Source: Bacteroidales bacterium
GTDB taxonomy: Bacteria > Bacteroidota > Bacteroidia > Bacteroidales > CG2-30-32-10
Reading direction: 5' to 3'
NCBI GenBank assembly: GCA_035353855.1
Contig: DAOQAK010000015.1
Location: forward strand, 1-64,000
DNA length: 64,000 nt
A program made the position numbers and the translations under genes. Positions 38,053 to 45,632 of this stretch are shown here, piece by piece. Numbering within the stretch: position 1 is the stretch's first letter; each line of letters opens with the position of its first letter. Under the pieces are notes generated by a model. That model had not been told where the DNA came from. It ran no database searches and saw only the letters and a program-made list of their open reading frames with translations.

Positions 38053-38645
38053 TGAGACCCATACAAAATATCAGCAAAGGAATTTTAAGGGAAAACCCTG
38101 TGTTCATTTTGGTATTGGGATTATGCCCTGCTCTTGCTGTTACCGACTCAATGGTAAAAGCTATTGGCATGGGATTAACAACAACTTTTGTTTTAATATT
38201 ATCGAATGCTACAGTATCAATTTTTAAAGATAGTATTCTTGAAAAAACCCGTTCTACTGTTTTCCTTGTAATTATAGCAACATTTGTAACTGTTGCCGAT
38301 TTATTATTAAAAACCTTTTTCCCTGAGTTTGATAAAGCATTAGGAATATATGTTCCATTAATTGTAATCAATAGTATTATTCTCGGACGTGCAGAAAAAT
38401 TCGCACAAAAAAATAATGTTGTATCATCAATATTCGACGGGTTTTTCATGGGAATAGGTTTTACAATAGCTTTATTATTCCTGGGAACAATCAGGGAAAC
38501 ATTGGGAAATGGTTCTTTCTTAGGATATAAATTTGTAAGCGAGAATTCAAACACCATATTATTTTTTATTCTTCCTCCGGGAGCATTTATTGTGTATGGA
38601 TTTATAATTGCACTATTTAAATATATTTATAAAAAAAATAAATAG
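38052..38645 (+). CDS. rnfE: RnfE-like membrane subunit
   Basis: A 197-aa polytopic protein of the RnfE/NqrD family with about six TM helices. GLCPALAVT keeps the first cluster cysteine (Cys25). The second, in the family segment TNCIVxGRAEAFA, is replaced: VINSIILGRAEKFA has Ser108. In Nqr and Rnf these cysteines, with two from RnfA/NqrE, bind an iron-sulphur cluster within the membrane. Its start overlaps the fusion gene stop (TAATG). Confidence 0.93.
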   Translation: MRPIQNISKGILRENPVFILVLGLCPALAVTDSMVKAIGMGLTTTFVLILSNATVSIFKDSILEKTRSTVFLVIIATFVTVADLLLKTFFPEFDKALGIYVPLIVINSIILGRAEKFAQKNNVVSSIFDGFFMGIGFTIALLFLGTIRETLGNGSFLGYKFVSENSNTILFFILPPGAFIVYGFIIALFKYIYKKNK

Positions 38646-38648
38646 AAA

Positions 38649-39224
38649 ATGGATATATTTAAAATAATATTTCTGTCGTTATTCGTTAACAATGTTGCAT
38701 TCAATCAATTTCTGGGTGTCCGCCCTTTACTTGGCGACCTGAATAAAGCAGGCACAGCATTACGAACAGGAAGCATTATAGCTTTAGTAATGATATTTGT
38801 TAACATGATCAATTTTGTTTTGGAAAATTTTGTTTTGATTCCATTACACCTCGAGTTTCTTCAAATTATAATTTTCATACTGATTGTTATTCATGTATCC
38901 ATGCTTATTGCTTTTGTGATAAAGAAAATCAGTTTTAAATTTTACAGAAAATCTGCCGACTTTTTTCAGCTTACATCTAACAGTATGGTACTTGGGGTAT
39001 GCCTGATTATTTTTAAAAGTAATTTCTCTACCCATTTTTTACAATGTGTTATTTATACCATTGCAACAACTGCCGGTTATACTCTTGCACTCATACTGAT
39101 GGCAACCATTACCAATCAAAATAATTTATCAGGAATGCCTAAAGGCATGAAAGGAATTCCCATATCACTTATCACTATTGGTATTTTAATTTTAGCCTTT
39201 ATGGGACTGAGCGGGATTTTTTAA
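38649..39224 (+). CDS. rnfA: RnfA-like membrane subunit
   Basis: A 191-aa polytopic protein of the RnfA/NqrE family with about six TM helices. VNNVAFNQFLGVRPLLG aligns to the family VNNFVLxxFLGLCPFMG, but the cysteine is Arg25. SNSMVLGVCLI aligns to TNCAVLGVAL with Ser112 in place of Cys. Both cluster cysteines are therefore lost; Cys118 is at a different position. It is the last rnf gene, and no rnfB follows or precedes. Confidence 0.92.
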   Translation: MDIFKIIFLSLFVNNVAFNQFLGVRPLLGDLNKAGTALRTGSIIALVMIFVNMINFVLENFVLIPLHLEFLQIIIFILIVIHVSMLIAFVIKKISFKFYRKSADFFQLTSNSMVLGVCLIIFKSNFSTHFLQCVIYTIATTAGYTLALILMATITNQNNLSGMPKGMKGIPISLITIGILILAFMGLSGIF

Positions 39225-39271
39225 TTTTAATAAATGTTTTTGTATATTTGTATATCTAATTAAAATAATTT

Positions 39272-39661
39272 ATGAATAGGAAACTTCTTTACTTTATTTT
39301 TATCGGTTTTATTTTTTTCATCACTACATTTAGTGCATGTTACTACGATGTATCTGATGAATTATATCCAAATGACGCTGTGGCAGGATGCGACACAGCC
39401 AATGTTACCTATGATGCTCAAATTAAAACCCTGTTAAACTCAAAATGTACATCCTGTCATTATACAGGTGGACCCGATTCCCCTTCATTAGACAACCTTA
39501 CATCTGCTCATGAATATGCTATATCTACTAATGGGCATTTATTATTCGATGAAATTACAAATCCTAATAAAACCATTCCTGAACATGCAAATCTACCGGC
39601 TATTACTGATGATTGCCAGAAAGCCCAGATGAAAAAATGGCTCGAAACAGGAGCAAATTGA
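39272..39661 (+). CDS. Mono-haem c-type cytochrome-like lipoprotein
   Basis: A 129-aa lipoprotein with signal peptide and lipobox (TTFSAC, Cys23). One canonical haem-binding motif CTSCH (residues 59-63) is preceded by TYDAQIKTLLNSK, typical of the small cytochrome or haem-binding domains in Bacteroidota. The C-terminal DDCQKAQMKKWLETGA helix matches the end of that domain. A TATATTTG box at 39243-39250 lies 21 bp upstream. It probably passes electrons in the periplasm or at the outer membrane, between the Rnf-like complex and the next genes. Confidence 0.86.
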   Translation: MNRKLLYFIFIGFIFFITTFSACYYDVSDELYPNDAVAGCDTANVTYDAQIKTLLNSKCTSCHYTGGPDSPSLDNLTSAHEYAISTNGHLLFDEITNPNKTIPEHANLPAITDDCQKAQMKKWLETGAN

Positions 39662-39677
39662 TTTCTTATTTTAAAAA

Positions 39678-40556
39678 ATGAAAAAAATGAAAAGATATTT
39701 ACTTACTTCTTTCCTAATCATATTTATTACTTCTATTAGTTATGCCCAGCAGGAAACTACGGAATACACCAAAATGACATTTTACGCCAACCGCATTATT
39801 AACGGGCATTCTGTTGATCTAACACCACACGGAAAACTCGATTTTAAAATCGGGCACCGCATGGGACGTGTTGACCAGCTCGATAATTTTTTCGGGATCG
39901 ACCAGGCTACTTCACGCATAGCTCTTGAATATGGCGCTACAGAATGGTGCAACATTGGTGTTGGTCGTAACACTACCGAAAAGCTTGTTGATGGTTTTAT
40001 TAAAATAAAATTCCTGAAACAGAGCAAAGGTAAACGAAGAATGCCAATAACAGTTACAGGTCTTTCTGCAATGGGATTAAACACCCTCCCCGACCCATCT
40101 GTTAATACATTAATCAACGATTATTATTTTACAAATCGCATAACATATGCTCACCAGATTCTTATTGCAAGAAGATTTGGCGATTTATTAAGCTTACAAC
40201 TTTCACCAACATTGATACACCGCAACCTTGTTCAAACCAAAGATGATATAAATGATGTATTTGCTTTAGGTGTTGGAGGAAGATTAAAATTATCGCATAA
40301 AATAGATTTAACTTCCGAATGGTATTATGTTTTCCCAAATCAGGTTTATTCGCAATATAATGGCACAGATGTTGTAAATTCTTTTTCTCTTGGAATTGAT
40401 ATTTATACCGGAAAACACACGTTCCAGCTTCATATAACCAATTCAACAACTATGGCTGAAAAAGGTTTTATTACAGAAACAACCGAAAGATGGGATAAAG
40501 GACAGATACATATTGGTTTCAATCTATTAAGGTTCTTTACAATTGCAAACTATTAA
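39678..40556 (+). CDS. DUF5777-family beta-barrel protein
   Basis: A 292-aa outer-membrane protein with signal peptide (MKKMKRYLLTSFLIIFITSISYAQ). Distinctive DUF5777 blocks are FYANRIINGHSVDL, LDFKIGHRMGRV, FFGIDQATSRIALEYG, IGVGRNTTEKLVDGFIKIK, and the end GFITETTERWDKG then IHIGFNLLRFF. The function of the family is unknown. It commonly sits beside c-type cytochrome genes in Bacteroidota, as here, which allows a porin-like or redox partner role. It is 17 bp after the cytochrome gene, so probably in the same operon. Confidence 0.9.
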   Translation: MKKMKRYLLTSFLIIFITSISYAQQETTEYTKMTFYANRIINGHSVDLTPHGKLDFKIGHRMGRVDQLDNFFGIDQATSRIALEYGATEWCNIGVGRNTTEKLVDGFIKIKFLKQSKGKRRMPITVTGLSAMGLNTLPDPSVNTLINDYYFTNRITYAHQILIARRFGDLLSLQLSPTLIHRNLVQTKDDINDVFALGVGGRLKLSHKIDLTSEWYYVFPNQVYSQYNGTDVVNSFSLGIDIYTGKHTFQLHITNSTTMAEKGFITETTERWDKGQIHIGFNLLRFFTIANY

Positions 40557-40568
40557 AAAATAACCCCT

Positions 40569-41129
40569 ATGACAAAGAAAATTTTAATTTCATTTTTCAC
40601 TGTAACGATAGCTCTGTTTGTAGCTATTCTGTTCTACTCTACAAAAAGTGTTATAGCTTACACTGATGGAAATCCTCCGGGATGCACAGGCTCACCAGCT
40701 GACGGGCAACATTGTGCAACAAATTGTCATAACGACAAATCTATTATTAAAGTTGAAGAAGGTTGGATTACTTCAACCATACCTCAAACAGGATATATTC
40801 CTGATTCAACTTATACAATCACATGCACAGCAAAAGGCGAAGCAACATCAACAAAATTCGGATTCGAAGCTTCACCTCAATTTCCTACCGGTAAAACAGC
40901 AGGGAAAATGTCTGTAATTAATACAACGGAAACCAAACTTGTTGGCGGGATAAAATACATTACCCAAATTAAGGGTGGTGTTGACGGACAAGGTTCAAGA
41001 TCGTGGTCATTCAAATGGAAAGCTCCTATTAAAGGTTCCGGACCTCTTACATTTTATGCTGCTTTCATAATTGGCGGAAAACCTGAAACTGCGGTTACTT
41101 CTAAATTAGAAATTAAAGAAGCGCAATAA
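40569..41129 (+). CDS. Secreted choice-of-anchor-V-like protein with CX3CH motif
   Basis: A 186-aa exported protein with an N-terminal signal or anchor (about 5-30). It is a short paralogue of the domain in the 402-aa protein at 32850, sharing VEEGWITSTIPQTGY against VTGWITTNIPTAGY and the closing WKAPxxGxGxLTFYAxF pattern. The haem-type motif reads C49-A-T-N-C53-H54, again one residue longer than CXXCH. It has no T9SS sorting domain. It lies 12 bp after the DUF5777 gene as the last gene of the cytochrome operon. Confidence 0.84.
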   Translation: MTKKILISFFTVTIALFVAILFYSTKSVIAYTDGNPPGCTGSPADGQHCATNCHNDKSIIKVEEGWITSTIPQTGYIPDSTYTITCTAKGEATSTKFGFEASPQFPTGKTAGKMSVINTTETKLVGGIKYITQIKGGVDGQGSRSWSFKWKAPIKGSGPLTFYAAFIIGGKPETAVTSKLEIKEAQ

Positions 41130-41133
41130 GATT

Positions 41134-41230
41134 TTATACCGATAAGGAAATGATTTATTCATAACTTATTTTATTTTAAAGGTATTCATGAGCTCACAAG
41201 TTCGGTTGCAATAAATTCTTATCGGTATAA
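41134..41230. repeat. Palindromic element with perfect 13-bp TTATACCGATAAG ends (97 bp)
   Basis: TTATACCGATAAG (41134-41146) and CTTATCGGTATAA (41218-41230) are exact inverted repeats around about 71 bp of non-coding DNA. The TATACCGA core is shared with the elements at 6675, 26766 and 29082. It begins 5 bp after the stop at 41129. Confidence 0.8.
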
Positions 41231-41275
41231 CAGAATCTTAGCACATTTTGTTTTACAAATTTGCTAAGATTCTGT
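41230..41275. repeat. Perfect 14-bp hairpin next to the palindromic element
   Basis: ACAGAATCTTAGCA and TGCTAAGATTCTGT form a perfect 14-bp stem with an 18-base loop. It adjoins the 41134-41230 element and precedes a separate terminator. Confidence 0.8.
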
Positions 41276-41290
41276 ATAAAATATACAGAA

Positions 41291-41317
41291 GCCCGAAATT
41301 TCATTCGGGCTTTTTTT
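41291..41317 (+). terminator. Intrinsic terminator after the cytochrome/DUF5777 operon
   Basis: GCCCGAA (41291-41297), six bases, TTCGGGC (41304-41310), then TTTTTTT. Confidence 0.88.
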
Positions 41318-41375
41318 ATTCATTAATTTTTTAAACTACATTTGCAATAAATAATTTTTTCCGAAGAGTAATCAA

Positions 41376-41579
41376 ATGTATATTTTAAAAGTTAAAGGAA
41401 GCGCTAAAATACCTGATTATATTCAAATACGCGATGATGATTTCACGTTGATAGCTTATTTCCGAACTGAAAATATTTCCACCGGATTACAACAATGTAA
41501 ATTACAAGAAAAAGAAAATGAAATAAAAAAAATTATTGATTCCATTTCATTCGGTAAAATTTTTAAACTTCCATTTTAA
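41376..41579 (+). CDS. Small conserved-looking protein preceding an FtsE-like ATPase
   Basis: A 67-aa cytosolic protein without a signal peptide (MYILKVKGSAKIPDYIQIRDD at the start, given in part). The family is not recognised. The stop overlaps the start of the ATPase gene (TAATG), so the two are translationally coupled and probably act together. Confidence 0.7.
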   Translation: MYILKVKGSAKIPDYIQIRDDDFTLIAYFRTENISTGLQQCKLQEKENEIKKIIDSISFGKIFKLPF

Positions 41580-42295
41580 TGCATATGGATACAAACGAAA
41601 CAATAATATCATTAAATCACACATCTGTTTATCAAAAAAACATACTGATACTTTCTAATGTAAATCTCAGTATCAGTAAAGGCGAATTTGTTTATTTAAT
41701 TGGTGAAACAGGGAGTGGCAAAAGCAGCCTACTAAAAATTCTATATGCCGATTTACCTTTATTTGAAGGCGAAGGCGTTATTGCAGGATTCAATCTAAAA
41801 GAAATAAAAAATAAAGATATTCCATTCTTAAGAAGGAAAATTGGTATCGTGTTCCAGGACTTCCAGCTTTTAATTGATCGCGATGTAAATGAAAATTTAT
41901 TATTTGTTTTAAAAGCAACCGGTTGGACAGATACAGAAAAAATGCAATCCAAAATACAGGAAGTACTTAATAAAGTCGGGCTTGTAGCAAAAGGGCACAA
42001 AATGCCACATCAACTTTCAGGTGGCGAACAACAACGTGTTGTTATAGCAAGAGCATTATTGAACGACCCTGAAATTATTCTTGCCGATGAGCCTACTGGA
42101 AACCTCGATCCAAAAACTTCTGAAGATATTTTATCATTGCTTATTGAAATCAGTAAAGCCGGCAAAGCTGTGCTAATGGCCACACATGACTATTCGCTGT
42201 TCAATAAATTCCAGTCAAGAACATTGAAATGCGAAAATGGTTCTGTATTGGAAACGCATACCAGTCATCAGGGAAATAATATATCGACCAACTGA
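41579..42295 (+). CDS. FtsE-like ABC transporter ATPase
   Basis: A 238-aa ABC ATPase. Walker A GETGSGKSSLL, Q-loop FQDFQLL, signature LSGGEQQRVVIARAL, Walker B PEIILADEPTGNLD and H-loop MATHDY are all intact. The length and Walker A context match FtsE of the FtsEX divisome regulator. No FtsX follows here, so its permease partner must be elsewhere. An ATG two codons in (41585) is an alternative start. Its 3' end overlaps the convergent glycosyltransferase gene by 28 bp. Confidence 0.85.
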   Translation: MHMDTNETIISLNHTSVYQKNILILSNVNLSISKGEFVYLIGETGSGKSSLLKILYADLPLFEGEGVIAGFNLKEIKNKDIPFLRRKIGIVFQDFQLLIDRDVNENLLFVLKATGWTDTEKMQSKIQEVLNKVGLVAKGHKMPHQLSGGEQQRVVIARALLNDPEIILADEPTGNLDPKTSEDILSLLIEISKAGKAVLMATHDYSLFNKFQSRTLKCENGSVLETHTSHQGNNISTN

Positions 42296-43413
42296 TTGAT
42301 ATTATAATTTGTTGAATAGATGCTATCGTTCAGCAGTTTTTTTCTTTTTTCAATATCATTACGGGCAAATGGACGAGCAAAATAGTCGAGTACTGCTTTT
42401 TTCATTTCAACATTTCCATCACGAATAACGCATAATGATTCAAGACCTGTATCTTCTACCATCGGAGTATTTACAATACAATGCTTTCCTGTGTACAGAG
42501 CAGATAATAATTTTAATTTTATACCCGTAGCCTGAAATGTAGGAAGAATATTTATCTGCGCATCTTTTATCAACTTATAAATATCTGCGGTAGTTATTTC
42601 AGTTCTTAATGTGATATTGCTGTATTTCTCGGCCGCATGACGCAGCTCTTTGGATGGTTTATTACCAGCAATAATCAAGGGTACATCAATATCATTAAAA
42701 ATTTCGTTTATAAGGAAAAGACCGGCTTCATTATTTTCACCGACCGAAAGGCTTCCATGATATAACACATAATTCCCAAGACCTTCCTCGATATTGACTT
42801 CATCGTTCGGATGAAAGGCTGATACAGAAATTACATTTTTATATTTTTTTGAAAAATATTCTTTATCGTGAAGTGAAATGGCAGCAATACCATCAGCATG
42901 TTCGAGAATTTTTTCGTAGCGGCTCAGCTTCTGTGCTTCATTAGAAAAATAATATCTTTTAAAAATATCCTTTTCCACTTTAGCCAGGTTCATGTAATAA
43001 TCATGTTCAATATTATGCGTACGAACTATTCTTCTTTTCTTTCTGAGGCGTTTGTCATCAAGGTAATAACAGCTATGCAATCCTTCAAAAAGAATAGGGT
43101 TATCCGTTTTTGACAGGTTCCTTACCAGGTCTTCGGAGCTTCGTGTTACCACTATATACGGGCGTCTGCGAAAAAGATTGGTTTTAGACACATCTCGTTT
43201 ATAATAAAAAACATTTTCGCAAAGACTTTCAAGCTCCATCGAACGCTTTCTCCCATATTCAAAACAATGTAGGTTTACTTTGATACCTGCTTTCTTAAAA
43301 GCAACAATTTTATAATAGATATCTATCACTCCACCATAGTTAGGAGGACAAGGAATATCAAAGGCAACAATATCAACTTTCTTTTTTTTACTATGCATAC
43401 TTTTCAAAAACAT
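42268..43413 (-). CDS. Glycosyltransferase (GT4-like)
   Basis: A 381-aa cytosolic glycosyltransferase with a GT-B fold pattern. The N-terminal half has a PPNYGG glycine loop (AFDIPCPPNYGGVIDI). The C-terminal half has VLYHGSLSVGENN, then PLIIAGNKPS and INILPTFQATGIKLKLLSAL, where the acceptor end of the nucleotide-sugar site lies. Sugar and acceptor unknown. An ATG at 43398 may be the true start. It overlaps the upstream glycosyltransferase gene slightly, so the pair is an operon for a surface or cell-wall glycan. Confidence 0.85.
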   Translation of the reverse strand: MFLKSMHSKKKKVDIVAFDIPCPPNYGGVIDIYYKIVAFKKAGIKVNLHCFEYGRKRSMELESLCENVFYYKRDVSKTNLFRRRPYIVVTRSSEDLVRNLSKTDNPILFEGLHSCYYLDDKRLRKKRRIVRTHNIEHDYYMNLAKVEKDIFKRYYFSNEAQKLSRYEKILEHADGIAAISLHDKEYFSKKYKNVISVSAFHPNDEVNIEEGLGNYVLYHGSLSVGENNEAGLFLINEIFNDIDVPLIIAGNKPSKELRHAAEKYSNITLRTEITTADIYKLIKDAQINILPTFQATGIKLKLLSALYTGKHCIVNTPMVEDTGLESLCVIRDGNVEMKKAVLDYFARPFARNDIEKRKKLLNDSIYSTNYNINQLVDILFP

Positions 43414-44506
43414 TCTTCAACACTTTTTCTTCTAATTCCCAATTCAATTTATTTTTTGCAATATTACAATTTTCTTTATAACGTAAAAGTTTTTCTTTAT
43501 TAACAAGCATTCCGTTTATCTTTTCCGCAATATGTTTCGGCTCATGATTTTCAATACATTCACCGATTTTATATTGTTCAATAATTTTTTTCACTTCAAC
43601 AAGTGGTGATGCAAGCACCGGAACACCAGCATATATATAATCGAACAATTTATTAGGTAAACTGTATCGGTAATTTATATTTGTATTTTTATCAAGAGTT
43701 AAACCTAAATCAGCATGAACAGTGTATTGCACAAGCTTCTCCATTGGTTGACGCGGAATGAAAAATACTTTTTTCTCCAAATTTTTTTCATGTACCATTT
43801 GTTTTAATATATCAATTACATCACCTCCGCCAATGATATATAGTACGGCTTCATTTACATATTGCATTGCAAGAACTAATTCTTCAGCGCCCCTGTCGAC
43901 ATTGATACCAGAGCCTTGCAACAAAATAATATTTTTGTTTTCAATAATTCCTAAATCATTTTTTGATTTGAAATCAATATGCGCCTTTACTTCAGGAATA
44001 TTTCTTACAACTTTTATTTCATTTCCATATTCATCATGGTACAATTTTGCAATGGAATCGTTAACAGTAATGATATCTGATAAATTAGGAAATATCCATT
44101 TCTCAATATGCTTCCAGAATTTTTTCACAAATGGTCTTCCTTCAAGTTCAGGAACACCGGTATAATATTCATGCGAATCGTAAACTAAACCTTTCTTTCT
44201 GATTTTTTTTACAAGATAATTCGGAAGTAAGGTATCCAGGTCATTTGATACAAGCAGGTCACATTTTTTAAACATTAAAAATAAAAATAAACGAAAATTG
44301 TATTCCGCATAAAATAAAAAACCTTTTTCAAACAAAAGGAACATTCGCTCAGTAGAGTATTCCCTGTGATTTAAAGGCAGACTTTTTCTTTGCTTACGTC
44401 CGACCAGTAATACATCAAACCCGAGTTTCGTTAATGTAATACAGGTACGGTTTACGCGCTTGTCGGTGCTTAAATCATTTATTACCGATACGATTGCTTT
44501 TTTCAA
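43391..44506 (-). CDS. Glycosyltransferase (GT4 family)
   Basis: A 371-aa GT-B type glycosyltransferase. N-terminal SVINDLSTDKRVNRTCITL is typical of a GT4 group in Bacteroidota. DLLVSNDLDTLLPNYL and GLVYDSHEYYTGVPEL follow. The C-terminal nucleotide-sugar site includes LLQGSGINVDRGAEEL and YRYSLPNKLFDYIYAGVPVLAS. It starts the two-gene operon and diverges from murB by 65 bp. Confidence 0.88.
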   Translation of the reverse strand: MKKAIVSVINDLSTDKRVNRTCITLTKLGFDVLLVGRKQRKSLPLNHREYSTERMFLLFEKGFLFYAEYNFRLFLFLMFKKCDLLVSNDLDTLLPNYLVKKIRKKGLVYDSHEYYTGVPELEGRPFVKKFWKHIEKWIFPNLSDIITVNDSIAKLYHDEYGNEIKVVRNIPEVKAHIDFKSKNDLGIIENKNIILLQGSGINVDRGAEELVLAMQYVNEAVLYIIGGGDVIDILKQMVHEKNLEKKVFFIPRQPMEKLVQYTVHADLGLTLDKNTNINYRYSLPNKLFDYIYAGVPVLASPLVEVKKIIEQYKIGECIENHEPKHIAEKINGMLVNKEKLLRYKENCNIAKNKLNWELEEKVLKNVFEKYA

Positions 44507-44571
44507 TGCTGATAAAAAAATTATTTATTCTCTTACAAAACTATTAATTTTACAGCATATAAATTACAATT

Positions 44572-45591
44572 ATGATTATTTTAGAGAATGTTTCATTAAA
44601 ACCCTATAATACGTTTGGTATTGATGCAGAAGCGAGAGCTTTTGCAGAGCTGAATACATTACAGGATATTCAAACCTTTTTGAACACAGCCCGGTATAAA
44701 AGCAGGCAAAAGCTGATACTTGGTGGAGGCAGCAATATTCTTTTCACTAACGACTTTAACGGAGTAGTTGTAAAAATAAATACAAAAGGGATTATAAAAG
44801 TTAAAGAATCGGAACAAAATATTTGGCTGAATGTTCAGTCCGGTGTAGTGTGGAACGATTTTGTAAATTACTGTATTGAAAATAATTTCGGAGGAATAGA
44901 AAACCTCGCACTTATTCCCGGAAACGTTGGCAGTTGCCCGATTCAGAATATCGGAGCTTATGGTGTTGAAGTAAAAGACTGCATCGAATCGGTTGAAGTA
45001 ATTGATATAAAAAGCTTGCAGATGTATGAAATTCCAAACAAAGATTGTAAGTTTGGATATAGAAGCAGCATTTTCAAAAATGAATTAAAAGGAAAAATAA
45101 TCATCCTTTCGGTTACATTCAAACTTACCAAACAACATCATTTACATCTTGAATATGGCGCCATTCGTGAAGAGTTAAGCAGAACAGGAATCTCACAGCC
45201 TACGTTAAAAAATATTGCTGAAGCTGTGTGCAATATCCGAAACTGCAAATTACCCGATCCAAAAGATATTGGCAATTCGGGAAGTTTTTTTAAAAACCCC
45301 TCCATCACAGGAAAAGAATTCTTAAAATTAAAATCATCATATCCCGCAATCCCCTCCTATTCCCAAACTGACGGCACTTATAAAATCCCGGCAGGCTGGT
45401 TAATTGAGCAATGCGGTTGGAAAGGTTATCGTGAAGGCGATGCAGGTGTTCACGAAAAACAGGCATTAGTGCTGGTAAATTACGGTAATGCTTCAGGTAA
45501 TGACATTTTACAACTTGCAAAAAAAATTCAAACCTCCGTAAAGGAAAAATTTTCTATAGAACTTGAAATCGAAGTGAATATCATTTCCTGA
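44572..45591 (+). CDS. murB: UDP-N-acetylenolpyruvoylglucosamine reductase
   Basis: A 339-aa type I MurB flavoprotein that makes UDP-MurNAc by NADPH reduction, an essential cytosolic step of peptidoglycan synthesis. FAD-binding GGGSNILFTNDFNGVVVKI and ENLALIPGNVGSCPIQNIGAYG, catalytic Ser in GNSGSFFKNP, and a C-terminal YREGDAGVHEKQALVLVN block are present. In the second block the usual Ala of the family is Cys (GSCPIQ). Monocistronic-looking, 14 bp before the DUF3857 frame. Confidence 0.96.
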   Translation: MIILENVSLKPYNTFGIDAEARAFAELNTLQDIQTFLNTARYKSRQKLILGGGSNILFTNDFNGVVVKINTKGIIKVKESEQNIWLNVQSGVVWNDFVNYCIENNFGGIENLALIPGNVGSCPIQNIGAYGVEVKDCIESVEVIDIKSLQMYEIPNKDCKFGYRSSIFKNELKGKIIILSVTFKLTKQHHLHLEYGAIREELSRTGISQPTLKNIAEAVCNIRNCKLPDPKDIGNSGSFFKNPSITGKEFLKLKSSYPAIPSYSQTDGTYKIPAGWLIEQCGWKGYREGDAGVHEKQALVLVNYGNASGNDILQLAKKIQTSVKEKFSIELEIEVNIIS

Positions 45592-45632
45592 TTTTTTTTA
45601 TCTTTATGTTTCACAAAATTTATAACGCGCCT

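Noticed and set aside
38042..38557. 171-codon minus-strand frame opposite rnfE
   Set aside because: Shadow of rnfE, whose family motifs are clear on the plus strand.
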